Shown in pieces: positions 1 through 8,468 of a stretch of 35,132 nt of DNA (positions are counted from its first letter, which is position 1; every line of letters begins with the position of its first letter). A program made the translations under genes and the position numbers. A model generated the notes under the pieces. That model did no database searches, was not told where the DNA came from, and was given only the letters and a program-made list of their open reading frames with translations. Source of the DNA: Spirochaetales bacterium (lineage in GTDB: Bacteria > Spirochaetota > Spirochaetia > SZUA-6 > JAFGRV01); contig JAFGQK010000303.1 in the NCBI GenBank assembly GCA_016935735.1, forward strand, positions 1-35,132, in the 5' to 3' direction.

Positions 1-462
1 ATAATGAGTATTTCCTGTTTCAGGATCATATCCCCAGGCAATACCATAACTGCATTTCCCTTTCCCGGCAATCTTTACAATTTTGCTTTCTATTATATAA
101 TTATTATTATAATCAAGTGTAACAGGAATTGTGGAAAATGCTGCATCAAAATCATGATTATTATTGATAATATAATATCCCTTTTGCAGTTGGAACTGTG
201 TATTGTTTTCCTTCCCTGTTTTCCATTCATTAATGGTATTGTTAAAATCATCATAAAATACGATTTTTTCGGTAAGCAAAGGAGGCAGATTCGTTTTTAT
301 TTTTTCCGTTATCCCGGGTTCCGGGTAAAGGAATTCATCGCCGGGCACGGTTTTGTCTTCTGGTATTTCCGGTACCGAGGTACATGAAAAAACAATGAGT
401 AAGCAAAAGAATACAGGATAGATTATTTCAGAAAGAATGAGGTAAAAAGACCTGATTATCAT
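1..462 (-). CDS. Putative lipoprotein, N-terminal 154 residues only (runs off the left edge)
   Basis: Reading the minus strand from an ATG at 462 gives an open frame that stays open to base 1, so the gene is cut by the window edge. A GGAG ribosome binding site lies about 8 bases upstream of the start. The N-terminus is a hydrophobic signal segment (about residues 4-26) ending in a relaxed lipobox, V-F-S-C, which predicts a lipid-anchored exported protein. A short Glu/Pro-rich linker follows. After that comes a segment with FYDDFNN, GYYIINN and YGIAWGYDPETGN, a pattern typical of concanavalin-like or DUF1080-like beta-sandwich domains that bind carbohydrate. The domain name is inference from pattern only, because the C-terminus is missing. 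It is transcribed divergently from perR. Confidence 0.72.
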   Translation of the reverse strand, partial: MIIRSFYLILSEIIYPVFFCLLIVFSCTSVPEIPEDKTVPGDEFLYPEPGITEKIKTNLPPLLTEKIVFYDDFNNTINEWKTGKENNTQFQLQKGYYIINNNHDFDAAFSTIPVTLDYNNNYIIESKIVKIAGKGKCSYGIAWGYDPETGNTHY

Positions 463-591
463 AGCTTTTTCTCCATACTAACCTATCGGAATTCCCATAG
501 CGAAAATGGATAGTTATCTTTCGATACCAAAAAAAATCAAGCTGCATAATAACAAAAAAAGATACAAATGGGTAAAAAAAAATCAAATGAC

Positions 592-620
592 TTGACATAT
601 ATTTCTTTATCTATTAATAT
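592..620 (+). promoter_or_regulatory. perR promoter, predicted to give a leaderless mRNA
   Basis: A perfect -35 TTGACA (592-597) is followed after 17 bases by TAATAT (615-620). Only five bases separate this -10 from the perR ATG at 626, so initiation about seven bases downstream would fall at or just inside the start codon. AT-rich dyads overlap the region: TATTAATA at 612-619 and TTATTAATAA at 630-639. These could be an autoregulatory PerR operator. The promoter is seen directly; the operator is inference. Confidence 0.6.
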
Positions 621-625
621 TAGGA

Positions 626-1048
626 ATGATTATTAATAAAAAAAGAAAAAGACGAAAAAGCAGGCAACGTACCAGAATTTATGAACTTATAAGAGACTGT
701 TTGGAGCATCCTACTGCACAATGGGTGTATGACAGGCTCAGGCAGGAATTCCATACGGTAAGTATGGGAAATGTATACAGAAACATAAAGATTCTCATCG
801 AAGATGGTTTAATCAGATCCTGTGAATTTGACGATGGTCTTGTTCATTATGATGCCACTATCACTACTCATTATCATTTTATTTGCAGACAATGTGATTC
901 TATTACTGATATATCACTCCCCGTTCAGCACGAAATAATAAAGACAGCACAAAAAAAAACGAACAATATCATAGAAAATCATACGATTCAGTTCTTTGGA
1001 ATATGTGAAAAATGCAATAAAATAAGCAAAAAGAAAAAGCCGGTTTAA
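626..1048 (+). CDS. perR: PerR-type Fur-family peroxide-sensing repressor
   Basis: This 140-residue protein has the full Fur-family layout: a basic N-terminal winged helix (HPTAQWVYDRL, then the recognition segment MGNVYRNIKIL at about 47-57) and a metal-binding dimerisation domain. Two CxxC pairs, C87/C90 and C127/C130, form the usual structural zinc site. Candidate regulatory metal ligands are H28, D76, H82, H84 and D95, matching the B. subtilis PerR pattern. Aspartate at position 95, where Fur has glutamate, favours peroxide sensing over iron sensing. PerR proteins repress oxidative-stress and iron-storage genes, and the next gene is a bacterioferritin. The only SD-like bases (AGGA) abut the ATG directly, so normal SD initiation is unlikely. 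An in-frame stop at 593-595 rules out a much longer protein. The PerR over Fur choice rests on the ligand pattern. Confidence 0.88.
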   Translation: MIINKKRKRRKSRQRTRIYELIRDCLEHPTAQWVYDRLRQEFHTVSMGNVYRNIKILIEDGLIRSCEFDDGLVHYDATITTHYHFICRQCDSITDISLPVQHEIIKTAQKKTNNIIENHTIQFFGICEKCNKISKKKKPV

Positions 1049-1057
1049 AAATCCGGC
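1039..1057 (+). promoter_or_regulatory. Hairpin between perR and bfr
   Basis: GCCGG (1039-1043) pairs with CCGGC (1053-1057), and the stem can extend by two T-A pairs past a T-T mismatch. It spans the perR stop codon. The tail is AT-rich but not a clean T-run, so it may be a weak terminator, an attenuator or an RNA-processing site that sets the perR to bfr ratio. The palindrome ATTATATAAT (1058-1067) lies between it and the bfr ribosome binding site. Confidence 0.45.
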
Positions 1058-1083
1058 ATTATATAATTTTTAAGGAGGAAATT

Positions 1084-1554
1084 ATGAAAGGAAACGAAAA
1101 ATTAATCAGTACGCTTAATGCTCTTCTTGCAGATGAGCTTACGGCAATCAACCAGTACATGGTTCATTCGGAAATGTGTGATGACTGGGGATATGAAAAA
1201 CTCCACAAGCATTTTGAAAAACGTGCCATTGACGAAATGAAACATGCGGAAAAACTCATAGGGCGTATTTTGTTTCTTGGAGGAACGCCAACAGTAACGA
1301 CATTGAATAAAATAATGATTGGCAGTGATGTGGAAAAACAACTTGAAAACGATCATCTTGCAGAAGAAGATGCTATTAATGCATATAATGATGCGATTAT
1401 TCTGGCTGGTGAAGTGAAGGATTATGCAACCCGTGACATTTTACAGCAAATATTGAATGAAGAAGACGACCACATAGATGTGATTGAACAATTACAGGAC
1501 CAGGTTGAACAGATGTCTTTACAGATTTTTTTAACCACGCAGGTTAAAGAGTAA
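1084..1554 (+). CDS. bfr: Bacterioferritin, haem-binding iron-storage ferritin
   Basis: The protein has 156 residues, the normal bacterioferritin length. All di-iron ferroxidase ligands are present at the E. coli Bfr positions: E18, E51, H54, E94, E127 and H130. M52, the axial haem ligand that separates bacterioferritin from ordinary ferritin, is also conserved. Bacterioferritins oxidise Fe(II) with peroxide or oxygen and store it as a mineral inside a 24-subunit shell in the cytoplasm. A strong SD, AAGGAGG (1072-1078), lies six bases before the ATG. The gene begins 35 bases after perR on the same strand, so peroxide-responsive co-regulation is likely. Confidence 0.95.
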   Translation: MKGNEKLISTLNALLADELTAINQYMVHSEMCDDWGYEKLHKHFEKRAIDEMKHAEKLIGRILFLGGTPTVTTLNKIMIGSDVEKQLENDHLAEEDAINAYNDAIILAGEVKDYATRDILQQILNEEDDHIDVIEQLQDQVEQMSLQIFLTTQVKE

Positions 1555-1607
1555 ATTAATATGTTTCACCGTAATGGAAATGTTTCCGATGAGTGAAGTG
1601 AATTGGT

Positions 1608-1638
1608 TATGAGTGCAGTTTTCATCACTGCACTCATA
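1608..1638 (+). promoter_or_regulatory. Strong 12-bp hairpin between bfr and the DUF454 gene
   Basis: Bases 1608-1619 pair perfectly with 1627-1638 around a seven-base loop (TTTTCATC region). No T-run follows; the sequence continues into a C-run and the ribosome binding site of the next gene. It could act as an mRNA stabiliser, a processing site or a protein-binding dyad. It is unlikely to be an efficient intrinsic terminator. Confidence 0.5.
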
Positions 1639-1656
1639 TACCCCCCGGAGAAGTGT

Positions 1657-2055
1657 ATGAAAAAAGTTATTTTACTCATTGCAGGAAATATCTCTCTTTC
1701 ACTCGGTGTGGCAGGCATTTTCCTGCCTGTATTGCCGACGACCCCATTTCTACTCCTTTCCGCGGCCTGTTTTTTAAGGAGTTCCGATAAACTCTATTAT
1801 TGGCTCACTCATCATAAAATGTTTGGCAACTATATCCGGAGTTATTTGAAATATAAGGCCATTTCAATAAAGGCAAAAATCATATCAATATCATTATTGT
1901 GGCTTGTTATTGGGATAACTATTATTTTCTTTATCACTATTATATGGGTGAAAGTTCTCCTTCTTCTTATAGCAGCAGGTGTCACCATTTATTTACTGTC
2001 AATAAAAACATTAACAAAAGAGATGCTGTTGGCATTAAAGAAGGAGGTTAAATAG
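1657..2055 (+). CDS. DUF454 (YbaN-family) small inner-membrane protein
   Basis: This 132-residue protein carries the DUF454 signature: a first membrane segment (about 4-24) leading into GIFLPVLPTTPFLLL, then CFLRSS, HHKMFGNYIRSY, and two closely spaced membrane segments near residues 75-115. Family members such as E. coli YbaN have no firmly established function. The ATG at 1657 was chosen because GGAG (1647-1650) sits six bases upstream. Reading further upstream would place the start inside a strong hairpin and add residues foreign to the family. Confidence 0.85.
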   Translation: MKKVILLIAGNISLSLGVAGIFLPVLPTTPFLLLSAACFLRSSDKLYYWLTHHKMFGNYIRSYLKYKAISIKAKIISISLLWLVIGITIIFFITIIWVKVLLLLIAAGVTIYLLSIKTLTKEMLLALKKEVK

Positions 2056-2114
2056 GGTAAAGTAAATTCAACGGCAAAATCGTTCACCTTTTACCCAGAA
2101 GTCTTTACTTTTTT
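2055..2114 (+). promoter_or_regulatory. Mutually exclusive inverted repeats upstream of glnN
   Basis: GGGTAAA (2055-2061) can pair with TTTACCC (2090-2096), with an inner AACG/CGTT pairing (2070-2073 and 2081-2084). AAAGTAAA (2059-2066), which overlaps the first arm, can instead pair with TTTACTTT (2104-2111), which leads into a T-run ending at 2114. The two structures cannot form together, as in an attenuator. The second helix is almost all A-T and therefore weak. Confidence 0.3.
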
Positions 2115-2182
2115 ATATTTTTATGGCCAAATAACTGTTATTAAAAAATGATTATGGATTAATAGCATAGATGGAGTTGAAT

Positions 2183-4294
2183 ATGGAAACAAGACGGTTT
2201 GAAATAACAGAGATATTTGGTTCGCATGTCTTTAATTATAAAACAATGAAAGAGAGAATGCCAAAGGATACCTATACCGCGCTTATGGAAACAATAGAAA
2301 AAGGTGTTCCACTTTCCCCTGCCATCGCCGATGTCGTGGCTAATGCAATGAAAGATTGGGCAATTGAAAAGGGTGCAACCCATTATACACACTGGTTTCA
2401 ACCACTTACCGGCAAGACCGCTGAAAAACATGATTCCTTTATTTCCCCTAACAGGGACGGAGGAGTGATCATGGAATTTTCAGGAAAACAGCTCATTCGC
2501 GGTGAACCGGATGCCTCCTCATTTCCCAGCGGCGGGTTAAGGGCAACTTTTGAAGCAAGAGGATATACTGCCTGGGATTGTACTTCCCCGGCATTTTTAA
2601 AAGAGGATTCTTCCGGAAACGTAACCCTCTGTATCCCCACTGCCTTTTGTTCGTATAAAGGGGAAGCCCTGGATACAAAAACACCGCTACTCAGATCAAT
2701 GAAAGCAGTTGAGACCCAGGCATTACGGTTGTTACAGGTTCTGGGAAACACAACAACCACAAACGTAGTGTCTGAAGTAGGGGTTGAACAGGAATATTTT
2801 CTTATCGAAAAGAGTTTTTTTTTAAAACGGATTGATCTGGTTCTTACAGGGCGAACCCTTTTCGGGAACCTTGGACCCAAAGGACAGGAATTGTCGGATC
2901 AATATTCGGGTGCGATCAAAGACAGGGTTTCTGCTTTTATGCGTGATCTGGATATGGAACTATGGAAAATGGGTATTGCATCCAAAACAAAGCATAATGA
3001 AGTTGCCCCTGCCCAGTATGAACTGGCGCCTGTTTTTACGAGTATTAACATTGCCGCAGATCATAACCAGCTAATTATGGAAACGATGCAAAAGGTTGCA
3101 TTACGGCATGGACTTGTCTGTCTTCTCCATGAAAAGCCATTTAAAGGGGTGAATGGGTCAGGCAAGCATAATAACTGGGGACTTTCAACAAATGACGGAA
3201 TCAACCTTCTCGATCCCGGAAATACACCGCATGACAATGAACAATTTTTGCTTTTTCTCTGCGCCCTTATCCGGGCTGTGGATTTATATGCCGATCTACT
3301 CCGGGCATCCACGGCAAATCCGGGAAATGAACACAGGCTTGGAGCACATGAAGCCCCTCCTGCAATTATTTCTGTTTTTCTTGGTGATGAACTTACCGAT
3401 ATTCTTCACAAAATAGCAAAAGGCGAGAAAGCGGAAAAAAAGGAAATAAAATATCTCACCATTGGTGTTGATACACTCCCGCCACTGCCCAGGGATAATA
3501 CGGACAGGAACAGGACATCCCCGTTTACCTTTAGCTGTAATAAATTCGAGTTCAGGATGGTTCCCTCATCCGCATCAATCTCGGAGCCGATGGCGGTATT
3601 AAATACAATTGTTGCACATACGTTGGAAGAAATCATAATAAGACTGAAAAAAACTAATAATTTAAACAAAGAAGCATCGGCAATTATAAAGGAAATTATC
3701 ATCAATCACGGTCGGATCATATTTAATGGGAATAATTATTCAGATGAATGGAAAAAAGAAGCACTTGACCGCGGATTAAAGAATATTACCTCGACAGTTG
3801 AAGCGTTAAAAGCATATGTATCGAAAGAATCAATGGAACTCTTTAATACATATAAAGTACTGACCTGGGAAGAGCTCCATTCACGGTATGAAGTGTATCT
3901 CGATCTTTATGCAAAGCAAATCAATATTGAAGCCAAAACATGTATTACCATGATAAAACGGGAATATATACCCTGTATCATTCATTATATAAATGATCTT
4001 TCAAGATACATCCGAAATTTAAAGATGATTTCCGGAAATACTATGGTGCCGGAGCATATTCTTAACACGATTTCCGGATTGCTTGAATCTGTTTATTCGG
4101 ATTGTAATAAACTTGAAAAGAATAGAAAAGAAGCATCCGATCTGGAAAATGTAATAAATTGTGCAGAAGCCTACTCTGAAAATGTCTGTCCTGTTATGGA
4201 GAGTATCCGTGAGTATATCGATGCCCTCGAGGAAATCGTCCCCAAAAACCTCTGGCCAGTGCCTTCGTATTCGGATATGATGTTTCATATTTAG
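2183..4294 (+). CDS. glnN: Type III glutamine synthetase (GlnN)
   Basis: The enzyme makes glutamine from glutamate, ammonia and ATP in the cytoplasm. At 703 residues it matches the large GSIII class rather than the 440-470-residue GSI. Visible motifs are the family N-terminal segment [28 protein letters not shown], the metal-binding VEQEYFLI, the ATP/glutamate loop [25 protein letters not shown] and FEFRMVPSS, so the active site appears complete. The ATG at 2183 is preferred over the one at 2171 because GGAG (2173-2176) lies six bases before it and would be inside the longer version. The radical-SAM operon begins 18 bases after its stop codon, so the four genes are probably co-transcribed. 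Confidence 0.95.
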   Translation: METRRFEITEIFGSHVFNYKTMKERMPKDTYTALMETIEKGVPLSPAIADVVANAMKDWAIEKGATHYTHWFQPLTGKTAEKHDSFISPNRDGGVIMEFSGKQLIRGEPDASSFPSGGLRATFEARGYTAWDCTSPAFLKEDSSGNVTLCIPTAFCSYKGEALDTKTPLLRSMKAVETQALRLLQVLGNTTTTNVVSEVGVEQEYFLIEKSFFLKRIDLVLTGRTLFGNLGPKGQELSDQYSGAIKDRVSAFMRDLDMELWKMGIASKTKHNEVAPAQYELAPVFTSINIAADHNQLIMETMQKVALRHGLVCLLHEKPFKGVNGSGKHNNWGLSTNDGINLLDPGNTPHDNEQFLLFLCALIRAVDLYADLLRASTANPGNEHRLGAHEAPPAIISVFLGDELTDILHKIAKGEKAEKKEIKYLTIGVDTLPPLPRDNTDRNRTSPFTFSCNKFEFRMVPSSASISEPMAVLNTIVAHTLEEIIIRLKKTNNLNKEASAIIKEIIINHGRIIFNGNNYSDEWKKEALDRGLKNITSTVEALKAYVSKESMELFNTYKVLTWEELHSRYEVYLDLYAKQINIEAKTCITMIKREYIPCIIHYINDLSRYIRNLKMISGNTMVPEHILNTISGLLESVYSDCNKLEKNRKEASDLENVINCAEAYSENVCPVMESIREYIDALEEIVPKNLWPVPSYSDMMFHI

Positions 4295-4312
4295 TGTAAG
4301 GAGATTTGCACC

Positions 4313-5362
4313 ATGTCCGGATTCAGGGTTATTGAGTTTCAATTGCTTAAGGAATGTAATGCACGGTGTATATACTGTGCATATGCCGGTGATGTACCCG
4401 GTATGAATTTTTTTCCACTTGACCTTATAAAAAAAACCCTTTCCGAAGAACTGCCCGGGTGGGTCTGGTTCGAAGGCGGGGAAGTGACCATGAGTGAGGA
4501 ATCGAAAACTCATCTTCTTAAGGCAATTGAAATAGCATCTGCACTGGGGGTAAAAAGCAGGATCAACACAAATGCCCAGAAGCTCACACCGGAGTGGAGC
4601 AAACGTCTGGTCAAAGCAGGTCTTGAGTTTGCATGTGTCTCATTTGATACCCTTGATCCCGGGAAATTCTGTCTTCTCCGTGGATTCGATCCCTCATCCG
4701 GGCAGGTAAAACTCAATGAACTTATTTATAATTCCAAAGGTCTTATCAATACAGGGATTACTGTTGACCTCGAAACGACCCTTACACGGTATAATATCGA
4801 TGAACTTATTTCCCTGTATGAATTCGCAGAATCATGTGCAGCAGGGGAAACACAGGTGATGATGGGAGTGCAGTGTCTGGTGGCAATCTATGATGAGTTG
4901 TTCGAGTTGTATCCCGGTTTTGACTCAATGTATAATGCAATTTCACAATTGATTGAACATGCTAAAAAAGGCAGAATTCCTGTCCGGATTTGCTGTTCAC
5001 CCCTTGTACCATGTCACTATCCCGATTTGTATAAGCATCATAAAAATGTGATATGGGTCGGGTGCAGCTGCGGGGTGGACTATGTACATATCCATGGCAA
5101 TGGGGATGCACTGTTATGCGGTTTCTGGGATCATGCAGAACCGATTGGAAATTTGTATGAAAAATCCCTTGCCGATATCTGGGAATCGAGCATGCTTAAA
5201 AAAGACGGGAATACAATAGCGCCGGAGAATTGCACTCAATGTCCCTATTGGGAAGGAACCCCCCGCTGCCACAATCTGTGTTTTTCGGTTTCACACCGTA
5301 TAACAGGTAAGTTTACCACGCATTCATACTCCCTTGTCCGCAGGAAAGTAAGGGTATCGTGA
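4313..5362 (+). CDS. Radical SAM protein with SPASM-like C-terminal cysteine domain (first of three)
   Basis: The protein has 349 residues. The radical-SAM CX3CX2C motif is C15-C19-C22 (sequence CNARCIYC), which binds the [4Fe-4S] cluster that cleaves S-adenosylmethionine. The SAM-contact GGE motif appears as EGGEVTM. The C-terminal third has a seven-cysteine arrangement (CSC, LLCGFWD, then CTQC, RCHNLC) around LYEKSLADIWESS, which matches SPASM or twitch domains carrying auxiliary clusters. Such enzymes commonly modify peptides or proteins, but no substrate can be named here. AAGGAG (4298-4303) precedes the ATG by nine bases. The next gene overlaps it by four bases, indicating translational coupling. 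Confidence 0.85.
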   Translation: MSGFRVIEFQLLKECNARCIYCAYAGDVPGMNFFPLDLIKKTLSEELPGWVWFEGGEVTMSEESKTHLLKAIEIASALGVKSRINTNAQKLTPEWSKRLVKAGLEFACVSFDTLDPGKFCLLRGFDPSSGQVKLNELIYNSKGLINTGITVDLETTLTRYNIDELISLYEFAESCAAGETQVMMGVQCLVAIYDELFELYPGFDSMYNAISQLIEHAKKGRIPVRICCSPLVPCHYPDLYKHHKNVIWVGCSCGVDYVHIHGNGDALLCGFWDHAEPIGNLYEKSLADIWESSMLKKDGNTIAPENCTQCPYWEGTPRCHNLCFSVSHRITGKFTTHSYSLVRRKVRVS

Positions 5363-6402
5363 AAAGTCATAACACCGGTTCGCCGGTATATTACAATCCA
5401 TGGGAATATACTGAAATTTCATCGCCCGGTGCCCTTGTTTATCTGAGTATAGCGTGTACAACACACTGTAATTTCGCCTGTACATTCTGTTCAAAGAAAT
5501 ATAAAGCGAAAAAGCATCTCGATCCCGGGTTTTTAAAGCAGATAATCGACCAGGCTGTCAATCTCGGACTGGAAAAAGTGGAGTTGACCGGGGGTGAACC
5601 GTTTCTCTACCCCTGGTTCCGGGAGTTGACTGAATATCTTTCAAGCCGCCATATTTCAGTCTTTATCGTTACCAATGGATCTTTTATTACAGGGGAAACA
5701 GCAGCATATCTTGCAGCACAGAATATCTCTGTTTCGATAAGCCTTTCAACATTGAATGAAGACGCTTTTAACAGCAGCAGCGGGACCCGTGGCCAGTTTT
5801 CCTGTGTCCTGTCTGCGGTAAAACTGTTAAAAAAAGCGGGATTTTCCCACAATCGTTTCCCTGTCTGTGGAATCCAGAGTATTGCATCCAGGCAGAACCT
5901 GGATGAGTTTCGAACCCTCCAGGACTGGGCAGAAAACCAGGGATGCATGTTTATCCTGAACCGGCCGATTCCGGTAGGCGGGATGTCCTGTGATGATCTG
6001 ATTACCGGAGAAGATCTGAAGAACCTGCTTGTGAAAGAAAGTAACCGTGCAGATCCTGTAAAAGTCCCGTTTTCTCTTGATTCTCCCTGCAACCGGCTTA
6101 AGGCGGGGTGCTATATCGATTCGGAGGCCATGGTTTACCCGTGTCCTTCCATCAATAGTGTTGCCGGATCATTACACACACAATCCCTTGCACAGATATG
6201 GAAAGAATCCGTGCTGCTGGATTCATGCCATCATATTTCAGACCTCCTTGAAGGATCCTGCGGAAGATGTGAAGAAAAATACCGGTGCTATGGCTGCCGT
6301 GCAGTTGCATGGGCTTCCTGGGGGAATCTGACCGGACCGGATCCGGGATGTTTTCGTTTTGAACCGGATTCCCTTTATACGAGAGAAAGGATTGAACCAT
6401 GA
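5359..6402 (+). CDS. Radical SAM/SPASM enzyme (second of three)
   Basis: A 347-residue protein starting at a GTG that overlaps the previous stop codon in a GTGA junction. The cluster motif is C37-C41-C44 (CNFACTFC), followed by a canonical GGEP (LTGGEPFLYPW). The C-terminal domain is a classic SPASM: CYIDSEAMVYPCPS, QSLAQIWKES, then CGRCEEKYRCYGCRAVA and a final DPGCF. This resembles the domains in NirJ, AhbD and PqqE-type enzymes, which act on tetrapyrroles or peptides. Similarity by eye does not identify the reaction. Two non-redundant SPASM enzymes side by side suggest separate steps on one substrate or a two-enzyme complex. Confidence 0.87.
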   Translation: MKSHNTGSPVYYNPWEYTEISSPGALVYLSIACTTHCNFACTFCSKKYKAKKHLDPGFLKQIIDQAVNLGLEKVELTGGEPFLYPWFRELTEYLSSRHISVFIVTNGSFITGETAAYLAAQNISVSISLSTLNEDAFNSSSGTRGQFSCVLSAVKLLKKAGFSHNRFPVCGIQSIASRQNLDEFRTLQDWAENQGCMFILNRPIPVGGMSCDDLITGEDLKNLLVKESNRADPVKVPFSLDSPCNRLKAGCYIDSEAMVYPCPSINSVAGSLHTQSLAQIWKESVLLDSCHHISDLLEGSCGRCEEKYRCYGCRAVAWASWGNLTGPDPGCFRFEPDSLYTRERIEP

Positions 6403-7910
6403 AGATCGCCCTGGTTGCAGCGCCGGTACCAGCCGCACCACTCAGTTTTATACAGAGGGATTACTATTTTTACCTGTTTGCAATACGGGTGCTTACTGTT
6501 TTCAATCACCTTGCAGAAGAGGATTTTAAACGTTTCTGGATGCTTGAATCCGTGCATCTGGGATTACTCCAGCTTATCGCATTTCTTGAAAGGAATGGAC
6601 ATACGTGTTCTTTTTTTACCCCGGTAAGCCCCCCGGGAAATGAAGAAAGAAGAGAACAGGGGATGATCCGGGTTTTACTGGACAATGCATCCTGTTTCGA
6701 TCTTATGGGATTCTCTGCAATCACGGCAAGCTATCCGGCAGCGGCAAGAATGGCACACGCAGTCCGCCGGAAATATCCTCACCTGCCCCTTGTTATAGGA
6801 GGGCCGCATGCATGGGCATGTGACAGGGATATACTGGAACATTCGGATTTTGATTTTGTCGTGCGACAGGAGGGGGAACTCACAGCCCTGGAGCTGGTAC
6901 ATGCACTTGAAAACAATCAATCACTTAAGACGGTTTCCGGCTTAAGCTATAAAGAAAATGGACACATCATATGCAATCCGGACCGTAGCCGGATGAACCG
7001 GGGTTCCCTCCCTTTCCCGGCATACAATCACCTTGAAGACAATATTCCCGCAAAGGTTTTAATGCCGTTTCATAAAATATCCATACCGGTCGCACGGGTT
7101 ACACCAACAACCGGATGTACGAACAGTTGTGTATGGTGTGCCGATTTCTGGAAACCAGGGATCCAAAAGCAGAACCTGGAGACATTCTATAATGAAGTGG
7201 TGTATCTTATGCAGGAAAGGGACTCGCGTTACTTTTACCTGGGTACACATAATTTTTTTTATGAGATTGATTATGCCCTGCGGATTGCAGAGACAATCGG
7301 TAAAGCCGCACCTTCCGTACACTGGGAAGCACAGACACGGGTGAATAAGGAAGTTACCGCAGGCATAATGAAGAAGCTTGTTCAGACCGGGTGCCGTTGT
7401 CTTCACATGGGGATAGAGAGTGCAGATCAAACACTGCTGGATGCAATGGGGAAGAACATCACTATTGCCGATGCCCGGAATATGTGCGAGATCGCACTGA
7501 ATGAAGGTATTTATACCCATACCTATTGGATTATCGGCTCACCGTTTGAAACACGGGAAACTGCAATCAGGACAATAAAAACAATGAAAGAGTGGCTCGG
7601 GAAGGGAATATCCACATGCAGTGAGATCAATCTTCTTGTCGGCTATCCCGGAACCCGTTTTTACAGGGATTATAAACAGTATGGTATTACCTGGCAGGAT
7701 CCGGATTTCAGTCATTATGATGGCAGGAGTACACCGGTGTTTGAAACAAGATACCTGACAAAAAGGGATATTGAATACCTCTACCATCGTGCCCTGGATG
7801 AGTATTGTGAAGCCCTTATGGAAAGAAACGGTGACCGGAAGACTATTATGCAAAAACTGGGAAACAGGATGCCTGCATTTGATCCTGCTGTTATGGAAGC
7901 AGTGTTTTGA
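6399..7910 (+). CDS. B12-binding-type radical SAM protein (third of three)
   Basis: A 503-residue protein, overlapping the previous gene in an ATGA junction, with AAAGGA (6386-6391) upstream. Residues about 1-200 look like a cobalamin-binding fold (FDLMGFSAITASYP, LPLVIGGPHAW, FDFVVRQEGELTALEL), though the DxHxxG loop typical of base-off cobalamin binding was not found. The radical-SAM cluster motif is C240-C244-C247 (CTNSCVWC). Downstream motifs include HWEAQTRVN, GCRCLHMGIESA and a GYPGTRFY segment, typical of class B methylases and related enzymes. Relatives methylate unreactive carbons or rearrange rings. No terminator was recognised after it; the next stretch is the degenerate region at 7911-8644. 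Confidence 0.85.
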   Translation: MKIALVAAPVPAAPLSFIQRDYYFYLFAIRVLTVFNHLAEEDFKRFWMLESVHLGLLQLIAFLERNGHTCSFFTPVSPPGNEERREQGMIRVLLDNASCFDLMGFSAITASYPAAARMAHAVRRKYPHLPLVIGGPHAWACDRDILEHSDFDFVVRQEGELTALELVHALENNQSLKTVSGLSYKENGHIICNPDRSRMNRGSLPFPAYNHLEDNIPAKVLMPFHKISIPVARVTPTTGCTNSCVWCADFWKPGIQKQNLETFYNEVVYLMQERDSRYFYLGTHNFFYEIDYALRIAETIGKAAPSVHWEAQTRVNKEVTAGIMKKLVQTGCRCLHMGIESADQTLLDAMGKNITIADARNMCEIALNEGIYTHTYWIIGSPFETRETAIRTIKTMKEWLGKGISTCSEINLLVGYPGTRFYRDYKQYGITWQDPDFSHYDGRSTPVFETRYLTKRDIEYLYHRALDEYCEALMERNGDRKTIMQKLGNRMPAFDPAVMEAVF

Positions 7911-7916
7911 TAGAAG

Positions 7917-7941
7917 GGACACGGAAAGACACGGAAAAAAA
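7917..7941 (+). repeat. Left copy of a CACGGA-type short inverted repeat
   Basis: The stretch contains two direct ACACGGAAA units. Read on the opposite strand, 8469-8490 has nearly the same sequence, with about three mismatches and a one-base gap over some 21 positions. The pair brackets the decayed gene. Similar CACGGA-rich short dispersed repeats are seen in other bacterial genomes; their mobility is not established. Confidence 0.5.
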
Positions 7942-8063
7942 TCTGTACAAGTAATCTTTTTCATTGCAATCTTAAAATAGTTACATTCATCTGCGGTTTT
8001 TAATTTTTGTAATGTACCAGCTATCGGTAGTAAAATATTCTATTTATAGTTTAATTTTACCAT

Positions 8064-8411
8064 TTAGAAATAGATAAAACCCATTACCATAGAATTATCG
8101 TTTATTTTTGTCTCAGTATCATCTGATGTTAAAAATAATGACTTGTTTATATCTTCTTGTTGTTTATTTTTAATATAAATATCTTCTGTTGCAGTAGATA
8201 TCATTTCTGAATTACAAGAATTTAAGAAGTCAATACTTTGTTCTAATAAATCCTTTATAAAACCTTCCTACATCTCTTGTTTTAAATAAGTCTCTGCTAT
8301 CATAGGAATAATTTCAGCATGATAAGCAACTTTCTTTTTACTTCCACCCATAAAAGTTAAGAATATTTCACTACTAATTGCCGAGACATTACCAATTTTT
8401 TCTAATTGCAT
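8064..8411 (-). pseudogene. Decayed gene with in-frame amber stop, N-terminal part P63C-like
   Basis: The minus strand from ATG at 8411 reads for 47 codons, meets a TAG at 8268-8270, then continues open in the same frame for 67 more codons to TAA at 8064. Before the stop, GGSKKKVAYHAEIIP followed by IAETYLKQE resembles the P63C domain found in phage-related and bacterial proteins of unknown role. After the stop the sequence (DLLEQSIDFLNS and beyond) was not recognised. No ribosome binding site is visible, an in-frame TAG directly precedes the ATG, and the codons are more AT-rich than those of neighbouring genes. These signs suggest a truncated, inactivated import. The P63C match is tentative; a one-base read error at the TAG is possible. 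Confidence 0.45.
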
Positions 8412-8468
8412 CTATGAAAATCTATTACTTTACTGGCCATTATATGCTCACATAGAATGACTGTGTGT

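Noticed and set aside
4-387. Plus-strand open frame of 127 codons at the left edge
   Set aside because: It has no ribosome binding site and is rich in Ile/Phe runs of no known type. The minus strand gives a convincing lipoprotein start with signal peptide, lipobox and SD over the same bases.
1603-1656. Upstream TTG start for the DUF454 protein
   Set aside because: It would add residues translated from a strong hairpin, has no SD, and the ATG at 1657 has a well-placed GGAG and matches the family N-terminus.
8268-8270. In-frame TAG read as pyrrolysine or other recoding
   Set aside because: No recoding structure or pyrrolysine genes are visible, the frame lacks a ribosome binding site, and the surrounding sequence looks degenerate.
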